64,000 nt of DNA from assembly GCF_900101165.1 (NCBI RefSeq), contig NZ_FNFK01000001.1, positions 1 through 64,000 of the forward strand, given 5' to 3'. This DNA is from Alkalibacterium thalassium (lineage in GTDB: Bacteria; Bacillota; Bacilli; Lactobacillales; Carnobacteriaceae_A). Shown here piece after piece: positions 1 through 8,162 of this stretch (the stretch's first letter is position 1; each line of letters starts with the position of its first letter). Position numbers and translations under genes: made by a program. The notes beneath the pieces are model-generated. The model was given only the letters and a program-made list of their open reading frames with translations. It made no database searches and was not told where the DNA came from.

Positions 1-106
1 TCTATGTGTAAAATTAATGTCGGAAGAGGGGAAATTCGACCTAGACAAAAAGAAAGAAGACCCTTAATCTAGAGATAACGACAACGCTAGAGAAAGAGGT
101 CTTCTT

Positions 107-1516
107 ATGAATCAAATTATATCAGAAATCATCACAACTTTAAAGGATTCTTCTTCCCTTTTAGAAGCAGAATTAGCCTTAGAAACGGTTTTTCAACGTA
201 TCACTCAACAGTTACTCAGTGCCGCTATTAAACAGATTGATTTAGAATTACTTCATGATTACAAAGAACAAGGATATGAGATTGACAGTGTGCCTGACCG
301 TACGCTTCAATTTACATTCGGAACCGTTGAATTTGAACGCCACCGTATGCGAAAAGAAGGCGAAAAAAGTGTGATTCCTTTTGATAAAGCCGTCGGCTTA
401 AAGCCTAGAATCCGTAATTCTCCTCTTGTAGAGATGAAAGCAGCTCAAATAGCTTCAGATGGAACGTACCGCAAAGCAGAAGAAGCTATTAATCTTCTTA
501 CATCTTTTTCGCTGAGTCATACGACCATTCATACTATCACTCAAAAAGTCGGTGAAACCATTCAAGAATGGACAGAAACAGCACCTCTTCAAGACGAGAC
601 GTCTCAGAAAGATAAGAAAAAAACGCCTGTCTTATTTATTGAAGGTGACGGGTTAATGCTTACAAAAGGCAAGGAGAAAAAACGTCCTGAGATTCATCGT
701 GTTCAGTTTCATGAAGGGGTAGAGTATAAAGGAAAACAGAAAAGACCTGTCTTAATTAATTCTAAAATGTTTGAGAGTACTGTATCAAGTAAAGAAGCTT
801 TTAAACGTGCAAGCCTTTGGTTAGAGTCGCTGTATGATATACGCGAGACGATCGTCATTTCAAACAGTGATGGAGGCAGTGGTTACGACAAAGATAAATT
901 CCATCAAATCATTGGCAAATGCCAGCGACACGAACATTTTAGAGATGCTTATCATGTAAACGAGAAAATCAAACAACGAATGTATTTTGATAAAAAGATG
1001 GAAAAGAAAATGAAAGAAGCTGTGCGTACATACGATTGGGATCGTATTGAAACCATAATCGCTACAACGGAGAGTCGCATTGAAATTAACAATGAAAAAG
1101 CAACTGAATTTCAGGAAGAACTTACCATGTTAAAAGCTTATCTATATAGAAATTGGGAAAGTCTTAAACCATTTAAAATGAGGGATTTACCCGTAAATAA
1201 AGGGATTGGTGTTTGCGAAAGTAATCATCGTCCTTATAGTTATCGTATGAAACGACAAGGACGAGGGTTTTCAGCTCAAGGTGCTGGGAATGTAGCAGCG
1301 ATCATATCTGCACGTAAGAACGGAACGTTTCTCAAAGCGCTAACAGATAAAATACCGGAACTTACAACGAAACTCCAGCCGGAGTTTAAGGGTGCAGTGA
1401 GAGCAGCTTTGAAGAAAAGCCAACATAGACCTTCAATAGGTGTAAAAATTGGAAGAATAGCTAATAATGGCTCTCCATCAAGTCCAATGGGGCAATTACA
1501 GAAATTATTTAATTAG
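107..1516 (+). CDS. ISLre2 family (UPF0236) transposase
   Basis: This 469-residue protein has full family length and no internal stop, so the element may still be active. It catalyses movement of the surrounding IS. Acidic residues in conserved-looking contexts are D181 (FIEGDG), D255 (SNSDGGSGY) and E371 (GVCESNH); they are candidates for a DDE-type active site, which is inference from the family. The C-terminal part (about 360-410, with RQGRGFSAQGAGN) is the best conserved block of UPF0236 proteins. The start is an ATG shortly after an AGAGGTC purine stretch. The gene sits alone between the terminal repeats and is followed by a strong hairpin. Confidence 0.92.
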   Translation: MNQIISEIITTLKDSSSLLEAELALETVFQRITQQLLSAAIKQIDLELLHDYKEQGYEIDSVPDRTLQFTFGTVEFERHRMRKEGEKSVIPFDKAVGLKPRIRNSPLVEMKAAQIASDGTYRKAEEAINLLTSFSLSHTTIHTITQKVGETIQEWTETAPLQDETSQKDKKKTPVLFIEGDGLMLTKGKEKKRPEIHRVQFHEGVEYKGKQKRPVLINSKMFESTVSSKEAFKRASLWLESLYDIRETIVISNSDGGSGYDKDKFHQIIGKCQRHEHFRDAYHVNEKIKQRMYFDKKMEKKMKEAVRTYDWDRIETIIATTESRIEINNEKATEFQEELTMLKAYLYRNWESLKPFKMRDLPVNKGIGVCESNHRPYSYRMKRQGRGFSAQGAGNVAAIISARKNGTFLKALTDKIPELTTKLQPEFKGAVRAALKKSQHRPSIGVKIGRIANNGSPSSPMGQLQKLFN

Positions 1517-1522
1517 AACTGA

Positions 1523-1571
1523 CTTTCTCAAGCCTTTTAAAAGCTCGAAGAGCAAAAAAGGCTTGAGAAAG
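1523..1571 (+). terminator. Long hairpin at the end of the IS transposase gene
   Basis: A perfect 16-bp stem (CTTTCTCAAGCCTTTT at 1523-1538, its complement at 1556-1571) encloses a smaller GCTC/GAGC stem. There is no clean T-run after it, so it may act as a transcript-end or insulating hairpin inside the IS rather than a classical terminator. Confidence 0.6.
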
Positions 1572-1677
1572 ACAAAAACAATAAACTACGTTTCAGATTT
1601 CTAGAATAAATTTCCGAGAATAACTTTACACATACATAGTTAGTATATCTAATGAATTTTTTTTTAAAATAGGTTAT

Positions 1678-1716
1678 ACTAATATTTATAATACCAACTA
1701 ATATTTACTAATATTC
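1678..1716 (+). promoter_or_regulatory. argR promoter -10 with AT-rich direct repeats (candidate ARG boxes)
   Basis: A TATACT -10 element (about 1676-1681) runs into three copies of ACTAATATT starting at 1678, 1697 and 1707. ArgR boxes are AT-rich 18-mers and argR genes are often autoregulated, so these are candidate operators. The assignment is inference from position and base composition. Confidence 0.4.
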
Positions 1717-1735
1717 GGGAAATGAGGGATGTCAA

Positions 1736-2197
1736 GTGAAGAAATCTGAAAGACAGATGCTGATCAAGCAGATCATTTTAAATAATGATATTGCTACACA
1801 GGAAGAGCTCCTTCATCAGCTCCAGGAAAAAGGCGTCAAAGCAACACAGGCGACCATCTCCAGAGACATTAAGGAACTCAATCTGGTTAAGACTAACAGT
1901 ACCGCAAATGGAACAAAATACACGATTTATCAGAACAATCAGCTGACTATGGAAGACAAGCTGAATTCTACTATAAAAAGTGTGGTCACCAGTTACGAAC
2001 GGGTTCAGTTCATGAACATTATAGTGACAATACCTGGGAATGCTCACGTCATCGGCGCATTGATTGATGATATAGAATTCCCTGAAATTGCAGGAACTGT
2101 AGCCGGAAATGATACCATCATACTTATTTCCAGAACGAATGAAGACGCTGAAAAAATTTATAATTATTATGATAATCTATTAGCAGACCATTCCTGA
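1736..2197 (+). CDS. argR: Arginine repressor family regulator ArgR/AhrC
   Basis: A 153-residue regulator of arginine biosynthesis or catabolism, normally a hexamer that binds ARG boxes with arginine as co-effector. The N-terminal winged helix covers about 1-70 with the recognition segment ATQATISRDIKEL (36-48). The C-terminal oligomerisation and arginine-binding domain covers about 80-150. The start is a GTG after GAGGGATGTCAA. The canonical GDDT motif that contacts arginine reads GNDT (124-127), so one of the two acidic ligands is Asn; arginine response may be weakened. Length is normal. No other arg gene lies in the window, and the gene is monocistronic with its own promoter just downstream of the IS. 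Confidence 0.93.
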   Translation: MKKSERQMLIKQIILNNDIATQEELLHQLQEKGVKATQATISRDIKELNLVKTNSTANGTKYTIYQNNQLTMEDKLNSTIKSVVTSYERVQFMNIIVTIPGNAHVIGALIDDIEFPEIAGTVAGNDTIILISRTNEDAEKIYNYYDNLLADHS

Positions 2198-2226
2198 AAG
2201 AAAAGAGACGGCAGAGAATAAACCAT

Positions 2227-2264
2227 ACACCCGCTGAATTTTACAGTGTGTCGGTGATTTTTTT
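2227..2264 (+). terminator. Weak terminator after argR
   Basis: ACAC/GTGT and CTG/CAG pairings at 2227-2249 form a small bulged hairpin followed shortly by seven T (2258-2264). The stem is poor, so this is a tentative call. Confidence 0.4.
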
Positions 2265-2300
2265 GTCATGTCTTTTTTTTTTCGAAAAATTAGAATGCGT

Positions 2301-2329
2301 TTGCAAAGGATGTTAAAACAAACTATAGT
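2301..2329 (+). promoter_or_regulatory. Sigma-A promoter of the phosphohexomutase gene
   Basis: TTGCAA (2301-2306) and TATAGT (2324-2329) are separated by 17 bp and lie about 50 bp upstream of the start codon. Confidence 0.65.
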
Positions 2330-2381
2330 AATAGAGAAAACATATGGTTAAAAATAATACAACTGATTGAGGAGACGGATG

Positions 2382-3899
2382 ATGGATAAAATTGAATTAA
2401 ATTCTTTACAGAACGGATCGGATATTAGAGGATTCGCACTGGATACGGATGTACATAAGAAGAATCTGACTGAGGAAACGATTAGACTCATTGCCCGAGG
2501 AACAGCTAAGTGGTGGACTGAAAAATCAAATAAACGATTGGATAAAACGGTAGTAACGATTGGACACGACAGCCGACTTTCCGGACCGTCGATTAAAGAG
2601 TGGCTGACTCACGTATTTACTGATCTGGGCATGTCTGTGATCGATGCGGGAATGTCGACGACCCCCGCTTTGTTTATGTCTACACAGTATGATGACTTCA
2701 AGTCAGACTTGGGTATCATGATTACTGCCAGTCATTTGCCTATGGAATATAACGGACTGAAATTCTTCACTAAAGACGGCGGACTTGAACATGATGATAT
2801 AACATCTATTCTTAACCTTGCTGTTACACCTGTTAATCAGCTTGGTCAGGTCGATAAAGGGGATGTCGTGGCTAAAGACCTTTTATCTGTCTATGCTGAT
2901 GACCTTATCGGTAAAATACGTGAAGCACTTGACGTTGAAAAAAACGCTTGCCCTTTGGAAGGACGTCGCATAATCGTCGATGCAGGAAATGGCGCGGGTG
3001 GATTTTTTGCTGATAAAGTACTAAAACCATTAGGAGCAGATACAACAGGTAGCCAGTTCCTTGAGCCGGACGGAACATTTCCTAACCATGAACCAAATCC
3101 TGATAATAAAGCCGCGATGAAAAGTATTTCTGAAGCTGTACTGGCTAATGAAGCAGACTTAGGAATTATTTTTGATACAGATGTCGACCGGTCTGCGATC
3201 GTAGATAAAAAAGGTCATAGTATTAACAGAAATAACCTTATTGGTCTAATTGGAGCCATCATACTTGAAGAGAATCCGGGAACTACTATCGTGACGAACT
3301 CTCCAGTTTCCGATCACCTCATCCAGTTTATAGAATCAAAAGGTGGGAAAATCGACCGTTACATTTCCGGATACCGTAATGTCATTAATCGGGGAATTGA
3401 ACTGAACGATCAGGGCATCGACTGTGCGCTGGCTATCGAAACCAGTGGACACGCGGCAATCAGAGAAAATTATTTCCTTGATGATGGGGCATATCTCGCA
3501 GCTAAGATCATTGCTAAAGAAGCGGAAATGTCTCTTTCTGGCAGTAGTGTAGCTGAACTGATTCAAAATCTTGATCAGCCGGCAGAAACAGAAGAAATTC
3601 GTTTTGTCATAGAAACACCAGCCTACAAGGAAGTCGGACCGGCTATACTTGAGCGATTTGCTTTATGGATTAAAGAAACAGAGGGCTTCAGTCTGGTTGA
3701 AGATAATCTGGAAGGAAAGAGAAGTCAGATCAGTGCTCCTTATGGTAAAGGCTGGCTCCTTCTAAGAATGAGTCTGCATGAACCGAAACTGGTTCTTCAA
3801 ATCGAAAATGATGATAATGACAGAATTCCCGATATTAAGGAAAAGCTGAAGACATTCTTTTATAGTATAGAAGACCTCGATACCAGTCGTTTGGTCTAA
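2382..3899 (+). CDS. Phosphomannomutase/phosphoglucomutase family protein
   Basis: An alpha-D-phosphohexomutase of 505 residues that interconverts hexose 1- and 6-phosphates for sugar-nucleotide and cell-wall precursor supply. The phosphoserine loop is TASHLP with S117. The metal loop is DTDVDR (265-270), with Thr where most members have Gly. The sugar-binding loop is ETSGH (353-357). The start chosen is the ATG at 2382, seven bases after GGAG; an adjacent ATG at 2379 and an upstream TTG at 2367 are in frame but worse placed. The exact substrate (mannose, glucose or glucosamine phosphate) cannot be fixed from sequence alone. The gene stands alone between its own promoter and a two-way terminator. 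Confidence 0.88.
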   Translation: MDKIELNSLQNGSDIRGFALDTDVHKKNLTEETIRLIARGTAKWWTEKSNKRLDKTVVTIGHDSRLSGPSIKEWLTHVFTDLGMSVIDAGMSTTPALFMSTQYDDFKSDLGIMITASHLPMEYNGLKFFTKDGGLEHDDITSILNLAVTPVNQLGQVDKGDVVAKDLLSVYADDLIGKIREALDVEKNACPLEGRRIIVDAGNGAGGFFADKVLKPLGADTTGSQFLEPDGTFPNHEPNPDNKAAMKSISEAVLANEADLGIIFDTDVDRSAIVDKKGHSINRNNLIGLIGAIILEENPGTTIVTNSPVSDHLIQFIESKGGKIDRYISGYRNVINRGIELNDQGIDCALAIETSGHAAIRENYFLDDGAYLAAKIIAKEAEMSLSGSSVAELIQNLDQPAETEEIRFVIETPAYKEVGPAILERFALWIKETEGFSLVEDNLEGKRSQISAPYGKGWLLLRMSLHEPKLVLQIENDDNDRIPDIKEKLKTFFYSIEDLDTSRLV

Positions 3900-3902
3900 A
3901 TT

Positions 3903-3946
3903 AAAAACCGAGTCTCCTGTCAGTTCTGACAGATGACTCGGTTTTT
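3903..3946. terminator. Bidirectional terminator between the phosphohexomutase gene and zwf
   Basis: AAAAACCGAGTC (3903-3914) pairs with GACTCGGTTTTT (3935-3946), and an inner CTGTCAG/CTGACAG stem extends it. A-run and T-run on both sides suit the two convergent genes. Confidence 0.93.
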
Positions 3947-3958
3947 CTAATTATATGC

Positions 3959-5413
3959 TTATGCTTTATAAATCCAGTTGTTTCCATCATTTTGAAGCAA
4001 CGTATCAGCTTCATCAGGACCCATAGTGAGAGCAGGGTAAAATGGAATAGAATCAGTAAAGCTGTCCCATTTTTTTCTGATCTGATCGACATATTTCCAT
4101 GAAGTCGCCACTTCCTGCCAGTGAGCAAAATGTGTTTCATCCCCGTTCAGGACATCAAGAATAAGCTTTTCGTAAGCTTCTGGACTTTCTTCAACTGTTT
4201 CTTCTGATCGGACTGCTGACAGTCTGACAGATTCCAGTTCCATTCCAGGACCGATCTTTTTGTTGTTTAGGAGAAGCTTGAAACCTTCATTCGGGCTGAC
4301 TAGAATAGAAAGGACTGTCGGTTTATCATCGAAAAGAGCTGTCTGAGAAGGCTTGAATACTACATCGACACGAGACGTTTTCTCTGCCAGGCGTTTACCT
4401 GTTCGGATGTAAATCGGCGTGTCGCGCCATTTATCTGTGTCGATTATAATTTTTCCAGCAACAAAGGTTTCCGTCAGGGACTCTGGGTCGACTTTATCTT
4501 CATCACGGTAGCCTTTAGTTTCTCCGTCAATAGACGTATCATATTGTCCTCTGACAAATTCAGTGTCTTCGTCTTGAGTGACAACAGGGTCTTTCAATGC
4601 ATTCAGGATCGCCATTTTTTCTTTACGAACTTCTTCAGTCGTGAAGGCTTTAGGGCTGTTCATAGTCAGCAAGCTCACCATCTGTAGGACATGATTCTGG
4701 ACCATATCTCTTAAAGCACCGCTTTTATCGTAATATTCTCCCCGCTCTTCTACACCAAGATCCTCACTTAACGTAATCTGAATATTAGAAATGGACGCTT
4801 TATTCCAGCTGTTCTCAATCAGTCGATTTGAAAAACGAAGGGCCAGTATATTCTGAACCATTTCCTTACCGAGATAGTGATCGATTCGGTAAAGCTGGTC
4901 TTCATCAAAGGATGCATTGATTTCATCGTTCAGTTCTTTTGAACTATTGAAGTCTGAACCGAACGGCTTTTCAATGATGACTCGGTTGAAACCATTTTCT
5001 GTCACAAGATTCTGCTCTTTAAGATGACTCGTAATGGTACCGAAGAAGCTTGGAGACATGGACAGATAGAAAATTCTGTTGCCGTCGATGTCATACTCTT
5101 CGTCCAGCTTATCAGCAAGATCTTTCAGTGTGTGGTAATGCTTAGTGTCATTAACGTTGTGAGACTGATATCTGAAATGACTTGCAAACGTTCTGGCATG
5201 ATCTTCTGATTCAGTCAAATCAGAAATGGAATCCATAACGACGTCCTGATAATAGTCATCCGACCATTCACGTCTGGCGGTTCCTATGACAGCAAATGAT
5301 TCACCGAGAAATCCTTTTTTATATAGTTTATATATAGCAGGATACAACTTGCGATGAGCCAGATCGCCGGTCGCTCCAAAAATGATGAATAATGCTTTCG
5401 TTCCTTGAGACAT
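3959..5413 (-). CDS. zwf: Glucose-6-phosphate 1-dehydrogenase
   Basis: The 484-residue enzyme oxidises glucose 6-phosphate to 6-phosphogluconolactone with NAD(P)+, the entry step of the oxidative pentose phosphate pathway in the cytosol. The N-terminal dinucleotide-binding motif is GATGDLA (13-19). EKPFGSD lies near 149-154. The active-site signature RIDHYLGKE carries catalytic H179. The length matches the family. The ATG follows GAGGAACGAT on the minus strand. The gene is monocistronic, converges on the phosphohexomutase gene and shares its terminator. Confidence 0.97.
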   Translation of the reverse strand: MSQGTKALFIIFGATGDLAHRKLYPAIYKLYKKGFLGESFAVIGTARREWSDDYYQDVVMDSISDLTESEDHARTFASHFRYQSHNVNDTKHYHTLKDLADKLDEEYDIDGNRIFYLSMSPSFFGTITSHLKEQNLVTENGFNRVIIEKPFGSDFNSSKELNDEINASFDEDQLYRIDHYLGKEMVQNILALRFSNRLIENSWNKASISNIQITLSEDLGVEERGEYYDKSGALRDMVQNHVLQMVSLLTMNSPKAFTTEEVRKEKMAILNALKDPVVTQDEDTEFVRGQYDTSIDGETKGYRDEDKVDPESLTETFVAGKIIIDTDKWRDTPIYIRTGKRLAEKTSRVDVVFKPSQTALFDDKPTVLSILVSPNEGFKLLLNNKKIGPGMELESVRLSAVRSEETVEESPEAYEKLILDVLNGDETHFAHWQEVATSWKYVDQIRKKWDSFTDSIPFYPALTMGPDEADTLLQNDGNNWIYKA

Positions 5414-5588
5414 ATCGTTCCTCTTTTCTACATGATGATCATGTCTGATTCATTCTGTTTTCTATTTTACTTTTAATTTTACTATCATTCAACTTTATTA
5501 TGAAAGATAACGAATCATTAGGCTTTAAATCGTTTGAGTTGAAGATTCCAAAACCTTATTAATAGATAAAACCGAAAGGATGAGATCA

Positions 5589-5960
5589 TTGTATAATTAA
5601 GACAATCTTGATCTGAACTACATTGATGGGGAATGGGTAGAAGGCAGCAGTAAAGAAGTCATTGAATCAATCGATCCTTACACTGAAGATTTGTATGCGA
5701 CGGTTCGCGCAGCTTCTGCAGAAGATTTAGATAAGGCATATGAAAGTGCCAAGCGTCACCAGAAAGAATGGGAAAAAGTCAGTCCATTTGAAAAAGCAGC
5801 CATTATCCGCAAAGCAATTAAAATCATCGAAGACAGAAAAGAGGAGTCAAAGCTTCCGGACTGGGACGCTTCTGTCGTGAACATTCACTGGATGAATTCA
5901 CCACATGGAAATGGATTTCTGTACAGGAAGAGCCAAGACAGTATCCGTTTGATTAACGTA
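5589..5960 (+). pseudogene. Aldehyde dehydrogenase remnant (nonsense codon, internal deletion, frameshift)
   Basis: The reading frame from a TTG at 5589, after AAAGGATGAGATCA, meets a TAA at codon 4 (5598). It then continues as a clear NAD-dependent aldehyde dehydrogenase N-terminus (LNYIDGEWVEG, then IESIDPYTEDL) up to about 5842. From about 5849 another frame gives the family C-terminus (ASGLGRF, EFTTWKWISVQEEPRQYPFD, stop at 5957-5959). Roughly 380 codons of the normal 480 or so are missing, including the catalytic Glu and Cys and most of the NAD site. The apparent 91-residue reading frame starting at 5691 is a chimera of this wreckage. Confidence 0.9.
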
Positions 5961-5992
5961 CTTTAAAGTATAAGTAAAATTAATGAATATCT

Positions 5993-6050
5993 GATCCGGA
6001 CTTGATTGAGCCTAACTAGATGCTTGATCGAGTCCGGTCATTTTTATTTT
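5993..6050 (+). terminator. Terminator of the lost aldehyde dehydrogenase gene
   Basis: CCGGACTTGAT and ATCGAGTCCGG form a stem with one T-G pair, followed by TCATTTTTATTTTTG. Confidence 0.8.
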
Positions 6051-6219
6051 TGCTGTACTGTTATAAAGAAAAAGGTGGTCTGGTAACTGACTTTTCAAGA
6101 GCTGTTTTCAGGAAACCCTTTATTCTATATATCTTATGACAGCGATTGTGCGATTTTACTGTGGCTTGAAGCCTCAAGCTTTGGTACAATACATAGAGAA
6201 CAGAAAAGAGGAATATAAT

Positions 6220-7545
6220 ATGACACACCCATTTGATAAATTTAATTTATCGCCTTACCTGATTGAAGCCATTTCAGAAATCGGCTTTAACGAACCCACA
6301 GACATTCAAAATAAAGTGATTCCAGAGGTTAAAAAAGGAAGAGATATTATCGGACAGTCTCAGACTGGATCCGGTAAAACGCATGCGTTCTTACTGCCTT
6401 TATTTAATAAACTGAACCCAGAGAGAAACACTGTTCAAGTCGTTATTACTGCACCAAGTCGTGAACTGGCTGAACAGTTATACAATGCAGCCTCTCAGCT
6501 GGCAGAACATTCTGAGCAGGAAATCATTGTGCAGTCATTTATCGGCGGAACAGATAAAAACCGTCAGGTTCAAAAACTCAGCAATAAGCAGCCGCATGTA
6601 GCGATTGGTACACCGGGTCGTCTTCTGGACTTGATCAATGCCAACGCACTTCTGACACACACAGCTCCATTTATGGTCGTTGACGAAGCGGATATGACCT
6701 TGGACATGGGATTCCTGGAAGATGTTGACCAGATTGCCTCTCGTCTGCCTGAAAATGGGCAGATGCTGGTCTTTTCCGCAACCATACCTCAGAAGCTTCA
6801 GCCTTTCTTGAAGAAATATATGAAGAGTCCACTGATCATCGAAGTGGAAAACGAGCAGGTTATTGCGGATACTGTTGATAACTGGCTGATTTCTACTAAA
6901 GGCAAGAACAAGATCGATCTAATCTACAACTTGCTGACGATCGGACAGCCTTATCTCGCACTGGTATTTGCAAATACAAAAGAACATGTTGATGACATAG
7001 CCCGTTCCCTTAAGAAAAAAGGCCTGGATGTAGCAGTCATTCACGGAGGCATTTCTTCAAGAGAACGTCGTCGTGTCATGAGACAGGTTCAGAACCTGGA
7101 CTATCAGTATGTTGTAGCGACCGATCTGGCTGCACGGGGCATCGACATAGAAGGTATCTCACATGTCATCAATGCTGAAGTCCCTCAGGATCTGGATTTC
7201 TTCGTTCACCGAGTTGGTAGAACAGGACGTAATCAGCTTCCAGGTACTGCGATTACTCTTTACGGCCCAGATGATGAGCAGGATATTCAGATCATTGAGA
7301 AAAAAGGCATTGAATTCAAACCTAAGGAAATCAAGAACGGTGAAATCGTCGATTCATATGACCGTAACCGTCGTGACAAGCGTAAGCCTGTCAGTAAAGA
7401 GGTATCCTTTGACCCTGAAATTCACGGGATGAGAAAGAAGGCTAAGAAGAACATCAAACCGGGATACAAGCGGAAGATTGAACGTAAGAAACAGGCGAAA
7501 AGACAGCGCGCAAGACGACTTGAACGTCGAAACGACAGAGACTAA
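6220..7545 (+). CDS. cshB: DEAD-box ATP-dependent RNA helicase, CshB-like
   Basis: The 441-residue protein unwinds structured RNA and is expected to act in ribosome biogenesis, mRNA turnover or cold adaptation. The Q motif region GFNEPTDIQ is at 22-30, Walker A SQTGSGKT at 47-54, TPGR at about 131, DEAD at 155-158, SAT in VFSATIP near 190 and HRVGRTGR near 330. The C-terminus is strongly basic (about 395-441), which is usual for RNA anchoring. The ATG at 6220 follows AAAAGAGGAATATA; in-frame sequence upstream to 6136 has no ribosome site. Overall it matches B. subtilis CshB (YqfR) rather than CshA. It is monocistronic. Confidence 0.93.
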   Translation: MTHPFDKFNLSPYLIEAISEIGFNEPTDIQNKVIPEVKKGRDIIGQSQTGSGKTHAFLLPLFNKLNPERNTVQVVITAPSRELAEQLYNAASQLAEHSEQEIIVQSFIGGTDKNRQVQKLSNKQPHVAIGTPGRLLDLINANALLTHTAPFMVVDEADMTLDMGFLEDVDQIASRLPENGQMLVFSATIPQKLQPFLKKYMKSPLIIEVENEQVIADTVDNWLISTKGKNKIDLIYNLLTIGQPYLALVFANTKEHVDDIARSLKKKGLDVAVIHGGISSRERRRVMRQVQNLDYQYVVATDLAARGIDIEGISHVINAEVPQDLDFFVHRVGRTGRNQLPGTAITLYGPDDEQDIQIIEKKGIEFKPKEIKNGEIVDSYDRNRRDKRKPVSKEVSFDPEIHGMRKKAKKNIKPGYKRKIERKKQAKRQRARRLERRNDRD

Positions 7546-7554
7546 CTAACTTAG

Positions 7555-7594
7555 AAGCAGCGAACCCATTATATCAAGGGAACGCTGCTTTTTT
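7555..7594 (+). terminator. Terminator of cshB
   Basis: AAGCAGCG (7555-7562) pairs with CGCTGCTT (7583-7590) and is followed by TTTT. Confidence 0.93.
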
Positions 7595-7654
7595 ATATGT
7601 GGAGAGGATTGGTATTTTATAAGGTGCTCACGGTTTTTTTCTATAAATTATTGA

Positions 7655-8040
7655 GTGAGTTAGTCGTGATCGGCTCATTATCAAAGCAAGCGATACAAAA
7701 TAGTCCTAATCAAGCTGCCTAGTTACAGTTTAATCTTACCACGTATTGTTAAGATATAAGTAGAATTGCCTCTAACTACAGTTCCGCTACCTATGCCCTT
7801 AAAAAGGTCCCGCTAAAAGCATTCTAATGATAGTTTAAAGCTTTTTCGGCAGAAAAACTGCAGCTAGAAGCCTCCTAACGGTGATTATGATCTTTTTGTA
7901 GCTCTAAAATATAACTAGAGCTGTCCTAGCTATATCTTATTTCTGACTATGGGAAATAAACTACAACTAAACTTACTCTACCTGTAGTTCGTAGGCAAGA
8001 TGGTAACCACTAATAAACTGAGATTAGGCGCAGCAGTAGT
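7655..8040. repeat. Family B tandem repeat array 1 (about 51-bp units)
   Basis: This gene-free stretch between convergent genes is made of six to seven degenerate tandem units. Taking the second half of the inner inverted repeat as anchor (CTAGTTACAG and variants), copies start at 7719, 7772, 7824, 7875, 7926 and 7978, and weakly near 8024, so the spacings are 53, 52, 51, 51, 52 and about 47 bp. Units share a beginning like AAATAAACTACAACTA and an inverted repeat of the type AACTAGA-loop-TCTAGTT. No coding potential is seen. The same unit recurs at 62.5 kb. Confidence 0.8.
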
Positions 8041-8109
8041 TCATCGACTCGATTAGAGATGAAAATCAACCTCCATCATCAACCTCAGTCAAAAGGACCG
8101 TCACAGGAC

Positions 8110-8157
8110 AAAAAAATAGAACAAGCTCCCATAACAGGCTACTTGCTCTAAAAAAAC
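8110..8157. terminator. Bidirectional terminator between repeat array and DUF1189 gene
   Basis: TAGAACAAG (8117-8125) pairs with CTTGCTCTA (8142-8150) with one mismatch. It is flanked by A-runs that become a T-run for the minus-strand gene. Confidence 0.75.
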
Positions 8158-8162
8158 CTATA

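Larger units (their letters stand above)
3..1634 (+). mobile_element. ISLre2-type insertion sequence, apparently complete
   Basis: The element contains one intact transposase gene and is bounded by imperfect terminal inverted repeats at 3-25 and 1612-1634. The left end reads TATGTGTAAAATTAATGTCG; its mirror at the right end agrees at 20 of 23 positions. The target-site duplication cannot be judged because only two bases precede the left end. The right end lies about 40 bp upstream of the -10 of argR. Confidence 0.85.

Noticed and set aside
2290-2310. Catabolite-response element before the phosphohexomutase gene
   Set aside because: GCGTTTGCAAAG resembles only half of the cre consensus and coincides with the -35 region.
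5691-5966. An intact 91-residue protein
   Set aside because: It is a chimera of the aldehyde dehydrogenase remnant: family-like start, then out-of-frame tail.
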